Assembly: GCA_963801065.1 (NCBI GenBank)
Contig: CAWDDG010000008.1
Coordinates: 949,850-1,013,849 of the forward strand
Origin: CAWDDG01 sp963801065
Lineage (GTDB): Bacteria > Actinomycetota > Actinomycetes > Jiangellales > Jiangellaceae
DNA length: 64,000 nt
Reading direction: 5' to 3'
The translations under genes and the position numbers were made by a program. Under the pieces are notes generated by a model, which ran no database searches, was not told the DNA's origin, and was given only the letters and a program-made list of their open reading frames with translations. This document shows positions 50,441 through 59,987 of the stretch, piece by piece (the stretch's first letter is position 1; each line of letters begins with the position of its first letter).

Positions 50441-52935
50441 TGCGGGTCCCGCTGTCGTGGCTGCGCGACTACGTAGAGCTGTCGCCCGACGAGCCCGCCC
50501 GTGACGTCGCCGCCCGCATGGTGCGCGCGGGCCTCGAGGTCGAGACCGTCCACGAGTTGGGAGCCGAGGTCGCTGGACCGCTGATCGTCGGACGCGTTGT
50601 CGAGTTCACCGACGAGACGCATCCCAACGGCAAGACGATCCGCTGGTGCCAGGTCGACGTCGGCGAGGCTGAGGCGCGGGGGATCGTCTGCGGCGCACGA
50701 AACTTCGCCGCCGACGACCTGGTGGTGGTCGCCCTGCCTGGTTCCGTCCTTCCCGGCGGGTTCTCCATCACGGCTCGAACGACGTACGGGCACGTGTCCG
50801 ACGGCATGATCTGCTCCGCGCGCGAACTGGGGCTCGGCGACGACCACACCGGCATCATGGTGTTGCGTGTGGGAGAGGGAGCGCCGGGCGACGATGCGGT
50901 GGCCCTGCTGCACCTGTCCGACGACGTGCTGGACATGTCGATCACACCCGACCGCGGCTACTGCCTGTCGGTCCGGGGTGTCGCACGCGAGGTGGCCACG
51001 GCGTACGGCGTGCCGCTGCACGACCCGGGTGTGGCCGGCTCGGGCCGGCACCAGCGGGTCGGGGCCGACACGTCGCGTGGATACCCGGTCAGCGTCGAAG
51101 ACCCCGATCGGTGCGCCGTCTACGTGGCGCGGACCGTCGACGGCATCGACGTCGAGGCTCCGAGCCCGCGCTGGCTCGAGCGCCGGATCCAGCTCGCCGG
51201 GATGCGCCCGATCTCCCTCGCGGTCGACGTGACCAACTACGTGATGCTCGAGCTCGGGCAGCCGATCCACGGCTTCGACCGCGATGCTCTGTCCGGGTCG
51301 ATCGTCGTGCGCCGTGCGGCTGCCGGGGAGAAGCTCACGACCCTCGACGGCGCGGTCCGCGATCTGGATCCGGACGACCTGCTGATCACCGATGACTCGG
51401 GACCGATCGGGCTCGCGGGCGTCATGGGCGGCGAGACAACCGAGATGGGTGCGTCGACCACGTCGATCGTCATCGAGGCGGCCAACTTCGAGGCCACCGG
51501 CGTCGCACGCACGGCCAGGCGGCACAAGCTGCCCAGCGAGGCTTCGAAGCGCTTCGAGCGTGGGGTCGACCCGGCGCTGCCGGTGGTGGCCGCGACCCGC
51601 GTCGCCGACCTGCTGGTCGAGCTCGGCGGTGCGACGGCTGGGCCCGGGATCACGGTGGTCGGAGCGACGCCAGGCGGGGTGCCCATCGAGATCGACGCCG
51701 AGCTTCCGAGCCGGGTCGTCGGTGTTCCCTACCCTGCGGAGGAGGTCGCCGGGTCGCTCGCCGCCGTCGGGGGCCGGGTGACGCCGCTCGAGATGGGCCG
51801 GTTGTCAGTCGTCCCGCCGACGTGGCGGCCGGACCTCACCGATCCGTTCGACCTGGTCGAGGAGGTGGCGCGGCTGCACGGCTACGACGCGATCCCGTCG
51901 GTGCTACCGGTCGCGCCGGCTGGGCGGGGAGTGACGTTCGGTCAGCGTTTGCGGCGTCGCATCGAACGCGCAGTGGCCGCGGCCGGTTACGTGGAGGCGC
52001 CGTCGTACCCGTTCATCGGTGCGAAGGACCTGGACGATCTCGGCCTGCCGGCCGACGACCCCCGGCGGCAGGTGCTCCGGCTCGCGAACCCACTGTCGGA
52101 CGCGGAGCCCTACCTCCGCACGACCCTGTTGCCGGGCTTGCTGGCCACGCTGCGACGCAACGTGGGCCGTGGCTTCGCCGACGTCGCCCTGTTCGAGTCG
52201 GGCCTCGTGTTCCGTCCAGGCCCCGATCCGCTGCCGGTCTTGCCCAGGCTGTCCGTGGACCGCCGGCCGTCGGAAAAGGAGCTGGCGGCGTTGCTGGCCG
52301 GGGTGCCGGCCCAGCCGCGCCGCCTCGCGATCGCCGCGGCCGGTGATCGCGAGCCGTCCGGCTGGTGGGGCCTTGCCCGTCCGGCGTCGTGGGCCGATGC
52401 GGTCGAGGCGGCACGGGTGGTCGCGGCGGCGGCCGACGTCGACCTGACGGTCCGGCCGGACGACCACGCGCCATGGCATCCCGGCCGGTGCGCGGCGCTG
52501 TTCGTCGCCGAGACGCTGGTCGGTCACGCCGGCGAGCTGCACCCGCGAGTCGTCCAGGCCCTCGGTCTGCCCGAGCGGAGCGTCGCCATGGAGCTCGAGA
52601 TCGATCGGCTCGGGGCGGTGGACCGGCCCGCCCCCGCGCCCGAGGTGTCGGCGTTCCCGGTGGCAACCCAGGACGTCGCCCTGGTAGTGCCCGTCGACGT
52701 TCCGGCCGCGGACGTCGAGGCGGCGCTTCGCGCTGGCGCCGGCGAGCTGCTGGAGGCGCTACGACTGTTCGACGTGTACGAGGGTGCCCAGGTGGGCCCG
52801 GGCAGGCGCTCCCTGGCGTACGCGCTGCGCTTCCGGGCGCCCGACCGCACACTCACGGTCGAGGAGACGACGTCCGCCCGCGACGCCGCTGTGGCAGAAG
52901 CGGCCCGCCGGACCGGAGCCGTCTTGCGCAGCTGA
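50440..52935 (+). CDS. pheT: Phenylalanine-tRNA ligase beta subunit
   Basis: An 831-residue structural and editing subunit. The domain order is an EMAP-like tRNA-binding domain (about 40-150, HPNGKTIRWCQVDVG), B3/B4 editing region (YVMLELGQPIHGFDRDALSG), B5 (DLTDPFDLVEEVARLHGYDA), a catalytic-like core (AEPYLRTTLLPGLLATLRRN) and a C-terminal FDX-ACB anticodon-binding domain (FPVATQDVALVVPVDVPAAD). All parts are complete. It is co-translated with pheS. Confidence 0.96.
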   Translation: MRVPLSWLRDYVELSPDEPARDVAARMVRAGLEVETVHELGAEVAGPLIVGRVVEFTDETHPNGKTIRWCQVDVGEAEARGIVCGARNFAADDLVVVALPGSVLPGGFSITARTTYGHVSDGMICSARELGLGDDHTGIMVLRVGEGAPGDDAVALLHLSDDVLDMSITPDRGYCLSVRGVAREVATAYGVPLHDPGVAGSGRHQRVGADTSRGYPVSVEDPDRCAVYVARTVDGIDVEAPSPRWLERRIQLAGMRPISLAVDVTNYVMLELGQPIHGFDRDALSGSIVVRRAAAGEKLTTLDGAVRDLDPDDLLITDDSGPIGLAGVMGGETTEMGASTTSIVIEAANFEATGVARTARRHKLPSEASKRFERGVDPALPVVAATRVADLLVELGGATAGPGITVVGATPGGVPIEIDAELPSRVVGVPYPAEEVAGSLAAVGGRVTPLEMGRLSVVPPTWRPDLTDPFDLVEEVARLHGYDAIPSVLPVAPAGRGVTFGQRLRRRIERAVAAAGYVEAPSYPFIGAKDLDDLGLPADDPRRQVLRLANPLSDAEPYLRTTLLPGLLATLRRNVGRGFADVALFESGLVFRPGPDPLPVLPRLSVDRRPSEKELAALLAGVPAQPRRLAIAAAGDREPSGWWGLARPASWADAVEAARVVAAAADVDLTVRPDDHAPWHPGRCAALFVAETLVGHAGELHPRVVQALGLPERSVAMELEIDRLGAVDRPAPAPEVSAFPVATQDVALVVPVDVPAADVEAALRAGAGELLEALRLFDVYEGAQVGPGRRSLAYALRFRAPDRTLTVEETTSARDAAVAEAARRTGAVLRS

Positions 52936-52986
52936 GCCTGGACGCAGGGCGACGGCATGCGGCACGGACCGAGCCAGGGAACTTCC

Positions 52987-53015
52987 TTGCATGAACTTGT
53001 GTGATGGGGCATAGT
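52987..53015 (+). promoter_or_regulatory. argC promoter with possible ArgR site
   Basis: TTGCAT (52987-52992), a 17-nt spacer and CATAGT (53010-53015) form a promoter 8 nt before the argC GTG, so the arg mRNA is probably leaderless. TGCATGA and TCATGCG flank the same stretch as a loose inverted repeat, and ArgR, encoded in this operon, is the expected repressor. The ARG-box assignment is tentative. Confidence 0.5.
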
Positions 53016-53023
53016 CATGCGAC

Positions 53024-54067
53024 GTGGGTCTGACAATGGCGGTCGCGGGCGCCAGCGGCTACGCGGGCGGTGAGTTGCTGCGCCTGGCCATGGACCACCC
53101 TGAGCTCGAGGTCGGCGCGGTGACGGCGCACGGCAGCGCCGGAAGCCGGCTCGGCGACCACCATCCGCACCTCGTGCAGCTCGCCGACCGGATGTTGGAA
53201 GCGACGACGGCGGACGCGCTCGCTGGACACGACGTCGTGGTACTCGCGTTGCCGCACGGCGCGTCGGGCGCGATCGCGGCCGAGCTTCCGGACGACGTCC
53301 TGGTCGTCGACTGCGGCGCCGACCACCGGCTGGCCGATGCAGGGGCCTGGCGCGCGTTCTACGGCACCGAGCACGCCGGCGCCTGGCCGTACGGCCTGCC
53401 GGAGCTCGTGACCCCGGCCGGCAAGCAACGTGGCGCTCTCCGCAGTGTGGGCCGGGTGGCCGTGCCCGGTTGCAACGTCACCGCAGTCTCGCTCGCACTG
53501 GCACCTGGGCTGGCAGCGGGCGTCGTCGAGCCCGAGGACGTCGTGGCCGTACTCGCGTGCGGCACATCCGGCGCCGGCAAGTCCCTCGAGCACCGCCTGT
53601 TGGCGAGCGAGATCATGGGTTCGGCCGCGCCGTACGCGGTCGGCGGCGTCCACCGGCACCTGCCGGAGATCGAGCAGAATCTGGCCGTCGCCGCGGGCGG
53701 ATCGGTGACCGTGTCGTTCACTCCGACATTGGTGCCGATGTCCCGGGGGATCCTCGCGACCACGACGGCACGGCTGAGGCCGGGGACGGACGCAGCGGAG
53801 GTTCGGGCGGCGTGGGTGGACGCCTATGCCGACGAACCGTTCGTCCACGTCCTGCCCGATGGACGGTGGCCGTCGACAGCGGCAGTCCTGGCGGCCAATG
53901 CCGCCCACGTCCAGGTGACGGTGGACGAGCACGTCGGCCGGGTGGTCGCAGTCGTGGCGATCGACAACCTGACCAAGGGCACGGCCGGAGCGGCGGTGCA
54001 GTGCGCGAACATCGCGCTCGGGTTGGCCGAGACGCTGGGCCTGCCCGTGAACGGGGTGGCGCCGTGA
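53024..54067 (+). CDS. argC: N-acetyl-gamma-glutamyl-phosphate reductase
   Basis: Third step of arginine synthesis, NADPH-dependent. 347 residues with the Rossmann motif AVAGASGYAGGELLRLA, the catalytic cysteine in AVPGCNVTAVSLALAP and the substrate loop GGVHRHLPEIEQNLAV. The start is GTG 53024; GTG-to-ATG at codon 5 (53036) would also suit. It is the first gene of argCJBDFRGH, an operon with overlapping reading frames throughout. Confidence 0.96.
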   Translation: MGLTMAVAGASGYAGGELLRLAMDHPELEVGAVTAHGSAGSRLGDHHPHLVQLADRMLEATTADALAGHDVVVLALPHGASGAIAAELPDDVLVVDCGADHRLADAGAWRAFYGTEHAGAWPYGLPELVTPAGKQRGALRSVGRVAVPGCNVTAVSLALAPGLAAGVVEPEDVVAVLACGTSGAGKSLEHRLLASEIMGSAAPYAVGGVHRHLPEIEQNLAVAAGGSVTVSFTPTLVPMSRGILATTTARLRPGTDAAEVRAAWVDAYADEPFVHVLPDGRWPSTAAVLAANAAHVQVTVDEHVGRVVAVVAIDNLTKGTAGAAVQCANIALGLAETLGLPVNGVAP

Positions 54068-55215
54068 GCGTCACGGCGGCAGGTGGCTTCCGGGCCGCAG
54101 GCGCCACGGGCGGGCTGAAGCCGAGCGGCACGCCCGACGTCGCGCTCGTCGTCAACGACGGTCCCCGGCACGACGCGGCCGCCGTGTTCACGGCGAACCG
54201 GTGCAAGGCCAACCCGGTGCTGTGGAGCGAGCAGGTCGTGCGCGACGGGCGACTGTCGGCGGTCGTCCTCAACTCCGGGGGCGCCAACTGCTACACGGGA
54301 CGGGACGGCTTCCAGACCACGCACGCGAGCGCCGAGCTCGTCGCCGGCCTGGTCGGCGCCGGTGCGTTCGATGTCGCGGTCTGCTCGACCGGCCTGATCG
54401 GTGAGCGGCTCGACCGCCCCAAGCTCGAGGAGGGCATCCGCAAGGCGGCCGCAGCGCTGGACAGCGAAGGCGGCGCCGACGCGGCCCGGGCGATCATGAC
54501 CACCGACACCCGCCCCAAGCAGGCCGCGGTCGGCGGCGACGGATGGGTCGTGGGCGGGATGGCCAAGGGTGCGGGCATGCTTGCTCCGGCGCTCGCGACG
54601 ATGCTCGTCGTACTGACGACGGACGCCCTCGCCGACGGGCCGACGCTGGACCGCGTGCTCCGTGCTGCCTCGAGCGTCACCTTCGACCGGCTCGACACCG
54701 ACGGCTGCATGTCGACCAACGACACCGTCCTGCTCCTAGCGAGCGGTGCCTCGGGCGTCGCACCCGGGGAGGCGGCGATGACCGACGCCGTCACCCGCCT
54801 GTGCGACGACCTCGCGCGCCAGCTGCTCGCCGACGCAGAGGGTGCCCACCACGAGATCGCCATCGAGGTGGTCGGAGCGGCGACCGAGGCCGACGCGGTC
54901 GCCGCCGGCCGGGCCGTCGCCAGGAGCAACCTGTTCAAGTGCGCGATCTTCGGTGGCGACCCCAACTGGGGGCGCGTCCTCGCCGCGGTCGGCACGACCG
55001 GCTCCGTGTTCGACCCGGCCGCCGTCGACGTCGCCATGAACGGCGTCTGGGTCTGCCGGGCCGGCGGCGTGGGCGAGTCGCGCGACGCCGTCGACCTGTC
55101 GGGCCGTCAGGTGACGGTCAGGATCGACCTCAAGGCAGGCGATGCCGGAGCCACGATCCTGACCACGGATCTCACGCACGACTACGTTCACGAGAACTCG
55201 GCGTACTCGACATGA
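54064..55215 (+). CDS. argJ: Ornithine acetyltransferase (bifunctional ArgJ)
   Basis: Recycles the acetyl group from acetylornithine to glutamate; bifunctional members also use acetyl-CoA. The 383-residue precursor is autocleaved before the nucleophilic Thr, here in KGAGMLAPALATMLVVLTTD. Other motifs: NSGGANCYTG, STGLIGERLDRPKLEEG and FGGDPNWGRVLAAVG. GTG 54064 overlaps the argC stop (GTGA). With ArgJ present no argE is needed, matching the operon. Confidence 0.96.
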   Translation: MSVTAAGGFRAAGATGGLKPSGTPDVALVVNDGPRHDAAAVFTANRCKANPVLWSEQVVRDGRLSAVVLNSGGANCYTGRDGFQTTHASAELVAGLVGAGAFDVAVCSTGLIGERLDRPKLEEGIRKAAAALDSEGGADAARAIMTTDTRPKQAAVGGDGWVVGGMAKGAGMLAPALATMLVVLTTDALADGPTLDRVLRAASSVTFDRLDTDGCMSTNDTVLLLASGASGVAPGEAAMTDAVTRLCDDLARQLLADAEGAHHEIAIEVVGAATEADAVAAGRAVARSNLFKCAIFGGDPNWGRVLAAVGTTGSVFDPAAVDVAMNGVWVCRAGGVGESRDAVDLSGRQVTVRIDLKAGDAGATILTTDLTHDYVHENSAYST

Positions 55216-56096
55216 CCACGAGGGCGAACCACACACAGGCACAGGACAAGGCCGCGACGCTGGTCGAGGCCCTGCCGTGGCTCGAGCGGTTCCACGGCAA
55301 GGTCGTCGTGGTCAAGTACGGCGGCAGTGCGATGGCCGACGACGCGCTGAAGAAGGCGTTCGCCGACGCCATCGTGTTCCTCCGGCTGGCCGGGCTCATG
55401 CCGGTCGTCGTCCACGGCGGGGGCCCGCAGATCTCCACGATGTTGGGCCGGCTGGGCATCGTCAGCGAGTTCCGCGGCGGCCTGCGGGTCACCACGCCAG
55501 AGGCGATGGACGTCGTCCGGATGGTCCTGGTCGGGCAGGTGGGCCGTGAGCTGGTCGGGCTGGTGAACCGGCACGGGCCGTTCGCGGTGGGGTTGTCCGG
55601 TGAGGACGCCGGGCTGTTCACCGCCGAGCGGCGGGGGGTCGTCGTGGAGGGCGAGGACATCGACATCGGGCTGGTCGGCGACGTCGCACAGGTGCGGCCG
55701 GAGGCGGTCCGCGACCTCATCGAAGCAGGGCGCATTCCGGTGGTCTCGTCGGTCGCACCGGACCGGGACGGCGTCGTCCACAACGTCAACGCGGACACCG
55801 CGGCCGCGGCACTCGCCGTGGCACTCGACGCCGAGAAGCTGGTCGTGCTCACCGACGTGGGGGGCCTCTACCGGAACTGGCCTGGCAGCGCCGAGGTGAT
55901 CGACGAGATCGGTGCCGACGAACTCTCTGCTCTGCTGCCGGACCTCGACGCCGGGATGGTCCCGAAGATGGCGGCCTGCCTGCATGCGGTCCGCGGTGGC
56001 GTCCCGGAGGCGACGGTCCTGGACGGCCGGCTGCCCAACGCGCTCCTGCTCGAGGTGTTCACCGACGCAGGGGTGGGGACGATGGTGGTCCCGTGA
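55212..56096 (+). CDS. argB: Acetylglutamate kinase
   Basis: Phosphorylates N-acetylglutamate. 294 residues. Motifs: VVVVKYGGSAMADDALK, VVVHGGGPQISTMLGRLG, VPEATVLDGRLPNALLLE and NVNADTAAAALAVALDAEK. An N-terminal helix (about 1-25, NHTQAQDKAATLVEALPWLE), found in arginine-inhibitable hexameric enzymes, is present, so feedback control is likely. It overlaps argJ (ATGA) and argD (GTGA). Confidence 0.96.
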   Translation: MTTRANHTQAQDKAATLVEALPWLERFHGKVVVVKYGGSAMADDALKKAFADAIVFLRLAGLMPVVVHGGGPQISTMLGRLGIVSEFRGGLRVTTPEAMDVVRMVLVGQVGRELVGLVNRHGPFAVGLSGEDAGLFTAERRGVVVEGEDIDIGLVGDVAQVRPEAVRDLIEAGRIPVVSSVAPDRDGVVHNVNADTAAAALAVALDAEKLVVLTDVGGLYRNWPGSAEVIDEIGADELSALLPDLDAGMVPKMAACLHAVRGGVPEATVLDGRLPNALLLEVFTDAGVGTMVVP

Positions 56097-57310
56097 CCGG
56101 GGCGCAGGGGTGGCTCGACCGGTACGGCCACGCACTGATGGGCACGTACGCACGGCCCCAACGCGTGCTGGTCCGAGGCAAGGGCTGCTACGTATGGGAC
56201 ACCGACGGCAGCCGGTATCTCGATCTGCTCGGCGGCCTGGCCGTCAACGTGCTGGGACACGCACACCCGGCGCTGGCGAGGGCAGTCACGGCCCAGCTGG
56301 AGACGCTCGGACACGTGTCCAACTTCTTCGCGACCGAGCCGCAGATCACCCTGGCCGAACGGCTGCTGGACCTGGCCGGTTCGGACGGAAGGGTCTTCTT
56401 CACCAACTCGGGAGCCGAGGCGGTCGAGGCCGCCTTCAAGATCGCGCGCCGGACCGGGCGCCCGGAGATCGTCGCCGCGGACGCCGGGTTCCACGGCCGT
56501 ACGATGGGCGCGCTCGCGCTGACCGGGACGGCGTCCATCCGCGAGCCGTTCGCGCCGCTTCCAGCGGGCGTCGTCCATGTCCCTTACGGCGATGCCGACG
56601 CGCTGGCCGCTGCGGTCGGCACCGACACTGCCGCGGTCGTGCTGGAGCCGGTGCAGGGGGAGGCGGGTGTGCGCGTCCCGCCGCCGGGCTACCTCGCTGC
56701 CGCACGTGACATCGCGACCCGAAATGGCGCATTGCTCGTCGTCGACGAGGTCCAGACGGGCATCGGGCGAACAGGCGAGTGGTTCGCCTTCCAGCACGAC
56801 GGCATTGCGCCTGACGTCGTGACCGTCGCCAAGGGGCTGGGCGGCGGTCTCCCCATCGGCGCGTGCCTCGGGTTCGGGGAGGCGGCGAGCCTGCTGGGGC
56901 CCGGATCGCATGGTTCGACATTCGGGGGCAACCCGGTGGCCGCGGCCGCGGGCCTCGCCGTGCTGGAGACCATCGAGCACGAGGGCCTGCTGACGAACGT
57001 TCGCGTCGTCGGCGACCGCCTCCGGGTCGGGCTCGAAGGGCTCGGCCATCCGTTGGCCGCCGGGGTCCGCGGGCGAGGGCTCCTGCTGGCCATCCAGCTC
57101 ACCGAGCCGATTGCGCCCGCTGTCGCTGCCGCGGCGCTCGACGCCGGCTTCATCGTGAACGCGGTGACCCCCGATGCCCTCCGGCTCGCGCCGCCGCTCA
57201 TCCTCGACACCGACCAGGCCGACGACTTTGTCGCCGCGCTGCCGTCCGTATTCGACGCGGTGCTCAGCACGAGGGAGGACGCCGCCCATGCCCCGGCACT
57301 TCCTGCGTGA
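56093..57310 (+). CDS. argD: Acetylornithine aminotransferase
   Basis: A PLP enzyme converting acetylglutamate semialdehyde to acetylornithine. 405 residues of fold type I, with FFTNSGAEAVEAAFKIARR, FHGRTMGALALTG, the PLP Asp in LLVVDEVQTGIGRTG and the Schiff-base Lys in DVVTVAKGLGGGLPIGA. It begins at GTG 56093 overlapping argB, and its 3' end overlaps argF by 23 bp, the longest overlap in the operon. Confidence 0.96.
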   Translation: MTGAQGWLDRYGHALMGTYARPQRVLVRGKGCYVWDTDGSRYLDLLGGLAVNVLGHAHPALARAVTAQLETLGHVSNFFATEPQITLAERLLDLAGSDGRVFFTNSGAEAVEAAFKIARRTGRPEIVAADAGFHGRTMGALALTGTASIREPFAPLPAGVVHVPYGDADALAAAVGTDTAAVVLEPVQGEAGVRVPPPGYLAAARDIATRNGALLVVDEVQTGIGRTGEWFAFQHDGIAPDVVTVAKGLGGGLPIGACLGFGEAASLLGPGSHGSTFGGNPVAAAAGLAVLETIEHEGLLTNVRVVGDRLRVGLEGLGHPLAAGVRGRGLLLAIQLTEPIAPAVAAAALDAGFIVNAVTPDALRLAPPLILDTDQADDFVAALPSVFDAVLSTREDAAHAPALPA

Positions 57311-58256
57311 CGACGACCTCTCTCCGGCCGAGCTGGTCGAGGTACTCGACCTGGCCGACGCCATGAAGGCCGACCGGTACGCCCATCGACCGCTCGCCGG
57401 GCCACAGGCCGTCGCCGTGATCTTCGACAAGCCGTCGACCCGCACCCGGGTGTCGTTCAGCATCGGCATCGCCGAGCTGGGCGGCTACCCCCTCGTCATC
57501 GACTCCCAGTCGACGCAGCTGGGCCGCGGCGAGCCGATCGAGGACACCGCGCGGGTGCTGGACCGGCAGTGCGCGGCGATCGTCTGGCGGACGTTCGAAC
57601 AGTCGCGTCTCGAGGCCATGGCCGGTGCGTCACGGGTGCCGGTCGTCAACGCGTTGACCGACATGTACCACCCGTGCCAGCTCCTGGCCGACCTGCAGAC
57701 GATCCGCGAGCGGAAGGGCGAGCTGGCCGGACTGACCCTCACCTATGCCGGAGACGGCGCCAACAACATGGCCCACTCGTATCTGTTGGCAGGCGCAGCG
57801 GCAGCCATGCACGTACGGATCGCGGCACCGTCCGGTTACCCGCCGGACTCCGGCATCCTGGCCAGGGCGGCCCGGCTCGCCGAGACGACCGGCGGATCGG
57901 TCGCTCACGTGACCGACCCCATCGACGGGTTCGCCGGCGCGGACGTCCTCGCCACCGACACCTGGGTGTCGATGGGCCGGGAGGGTGAGGCCGGCGAACG
58001 CAGCTCGCCCTTCATGCCGTACGCCGTCACCAGCGCCGCGCTCGACGTCGCCGCGGCCGGCGCCATCGTTGTCCACTGCCTGCCCGCCTACCGCGGGAAG
58101 GAGATCGCCGCCGAGGTCATCGACGGGCCGGCCAGCGCCGTGTGGGACGAGGCGGAGAACCGGCTGCACGCCCAGAAGGCACTGCTCTGCTGGCTGATCC
58201 AGGGGCGAGGCGACAAGCCGGGCGCGACCGCCGGACTCGAGAGGAGCGCATCGTGA
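57288..58256 (+). CDS. argF: Ornithine carbamoyltransferase
   Basis: Forms citrulline from ornithine and carbamoyl phosphate. 322 residues with the carbamoyl-phosphate loop KPSTRTRVSFS, HPCQLLADLQTI, the ornithine-domain block TDTWVSMGREGE and the catalytic HCLPAYRGKEI. ATG 57288 is inside the end of argD. The C-terminus is coupled to argR (GTGA). Confidence 0.96.
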   Translation: MPRHFLRDDDLSPAELVEVLDLADAMKADRYAHRPLAGPQAVAVIFDKPSTRTRVSFSIGIAELGGYPLVIDSQSTQLGRGEPIEDTARVLDRQCAAIVWRTFEQSRLEAMAGASRVPVVNALTDMYHPCQLLADLQTIRERKGELAGLTLTYAGDGANNMAHSYLLAGAAAAMHVRIAAPSGYPPDSGILARAARLAETTGGSVAHVTDPIDGFAGADVLATDTWVSMGREGEAGERSSPFMPYAVTSAALDVAAAGAIVVHCLPAYRGKEIAAEVIDGPASAVWDEAENRLHAQKALLCWLIQGRGDKPGATAGLERSAS

Positions 58257-58795
58257 CGACGACAGCAACCCCGACCACGCGGGCTGCCCGGCACCAGCGC
58301 ATCGCGGAGATCCTGGGCCGCGAGCCGGTCCGCTCCCAGACCGAGCTCGCCGCGCTGTTGGCGGCCGACGGGATCGCCGTCACACAGGGCACGCTCTCGC
58401 GCGACCTCGACGAGCTGGGGGCGGTCAAGGTGCGCGACTCCGGCGGGGATCTGGTGTATGCGCTACCCGGCGAAGGGGGCGACCGGACTCCCCGCGCCGC
58501 CGAGCGCACGGCGATCGATGCGAGGCTGCTCCGGGTCTGCGAGGAGATCCTGGTGTCGGCCCGTTCGTCGGCCAACCTTGTCGTGCTGCGCACTCCGCCG
58601 GGTGCCGCGCAGTATCTCGCGTCCGCGATCGATCACGCCTCGCCCGAGGCCGTGCTCGGCACGATCGCCGGCGACGACACCGTGCTCGTCATCACGATCG
58701 ACCCGAACGGCGGCGACGACGTCGCAGCCTGGTTCCTCGCCATCGCCGAGGGCCGTTCACCTGAACCGGTACGACAAGGAGCATCCCGTGAGTGA
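58253..58795 (+). CDS. argR: Arginine repressor
   Basis: 180 residues. N-terminal winged helix (RAARHQRIAEILGREPVRSQ, TELAALLAADGIAVTQGTLS, RDLDELGAVKV) and C-terminal hexamerisation and arginine-binding domain (ANLVVLRTPPGAAQYLASAI, GTIAGDDTVLVI). It should repress the operon that contains it when arginine is high. GTG 58253 overlaps argF by 4 bp, and its end overlaps argG by 8 bp. Confidence 0.95.
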   Translation: MTTTATPTTRAARHQRIAEILGREPVRSQTELAALLAADGIAVTQGTLSRDLDELGAVKVRDSGGDLVYALPGEGGDRTPRAAERTAIDARLLRVCEEILVSARSSANLVVLRTPPGAAQYLASAIDHASPEAVLGTIAGDDTVLVITIDPNGGDDVAAWFLAIAEGRSPEPVRQGASRE

Positions 58796-59987
58796 GCGTG
58801 TCGTCCTCGCATACTCCGGAGGTCTGGACACCTCCGTCGCCATCGGTTGGATCGCCGAACTGACCGGCGCGGAGGTGGTCGCCGTGGCCGTCGACGTGGG
58901 TCAGGGCGGCGAGGATCTCGACACGATCCGCAAGCGGGCGCTCGCCTGCGGAGCGGTCGAGGCCTACGTCGCGGACGCTCGCGACGAGTTCGCCGAGGGG
59001 TACTGCCTGCCCGCGCTCAAGGCCAACGGCCTCTACATGGACCGCTACCCGCTCGTGTCCTCGCTGTCGCGGCCGGTCATCGTCGAGCACCTCGTCGCCG
59101 CGGCGCGCGCGCATGGCGCGTCGATCGTCGCGCACGGCTGCACGGGCAAGGGGAACGACCAGGTCCGCTTCGAGGTGGGCATCGGGGCACTGGCCCCGGA
59201 CCTCACCTGCATCGCACCGGTCCGTGACCTGGCGCTCACTCGCGACAAGGCGATCGAGTACGCGGAGCAGCACCAGCTGCCGATCGAGACGACGAAGAAG
59301 AACCCGTTCTCGATCGACCAGAACGTCTGGGGACGTGCCGTCGAGACCGGGTTCCTCGAGGACATCTGGAATGCACCGACTGAGGATGTGTACGCCTACA
59401 CGGCATCTCCCGCGACGCCCCGCGACCCGGACGAGGTCGTGATCACCTTCGACGCCGGCCGTCCGGTCGCGATCGACGGCGAGACCGTCACGATGCTGCA
59501 AGCGATCTCCGCGCTGAACGGACGGGCCGGCGCGCAGGGCGTCGGGCGGCTGGACATCGTCGAGGACCGGCTGGTCGGCATCAAGAGCCGCGAAGTGTAC
59601 GAGGCCCCGGGCGCGATCGCGTTGATCACCGCGCACCGGGAGCTCGAGAACGTCACGGTCGAACGGGAGCTGGCCCGGTTCAAGCGGGGCGTCGACCGGC
59701 GCTGGAGCGAGCTGGTGTACGACGGCCTGTGGTCGTCGCCACTGAAACGGGCCCTGGATGCCTTCGTCGACCAGGCCAACGCGCACGTGTCCGGCGATGT
59801 CCGGATGACGCTGCACGGCGGTCGGGCGGTCGTGACCGGGCGCCGCTCGGCCGAGAGCCTTTACGACTTCGGGCTGGCGACCTACGACTCCGGGGACACC
59901 TTCGACCAGTCGCTCGCGAAGGGTTTCATCGAGCTGTGGGGCCTCTCGTCGAAGATGGCTGCCAAGCGCGACCGTCGGCATGCCTGA
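58788..59987 (+). CDS. argG: Argininosuccinate synthase
   Basis: Joins citrulline and aspartate with ATP. 399 residues. The PP-loop ATP site is LAYSGGLDTSVAIGWI, the substrate block is VAHGCTGKGNDQVRFEVG, and KNPFSIDQNVWGR and the C-terminal oligomerisation helix are present. GTG 58788 follows AAGGAGC and overlaps argR. The end overlaps argH by 8 bp. Confidence 0.96.
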   Translation: MSERVVLAYSGGLDTSVAIGWIAELTGAEVVAVAVDVGQGGEDLDTIRKRALACGAVEAYVADARDEFAEGYCLPALKANGLYMDRYPLVSSLSRPVIVEHLVAAARAHGASIVAHGCTGKGNDQVRFEVGIGALAPDLTCIAPVRDLALTRDKAIEYAEQHQLPIETTKKNPFSIDQNVWGRAVETGFLEDIWNAPTEDVYAYTASPATPRDPDEVVITFDAGRPVAIDGETVTMLQAISALNGRAGAQGVGRLDIVEDRLVGIKSREVYEAPGAIALITAHRELENVTVERELARFKRGVDRRWSELVYDGLWSSPLKRALDAFVDQANAHVSGDVRMTLHGGRAVVTGRRSAESLYDFGLATYDSGDTFDQSLAKGFIELWGLSSKMAAKRDRRHA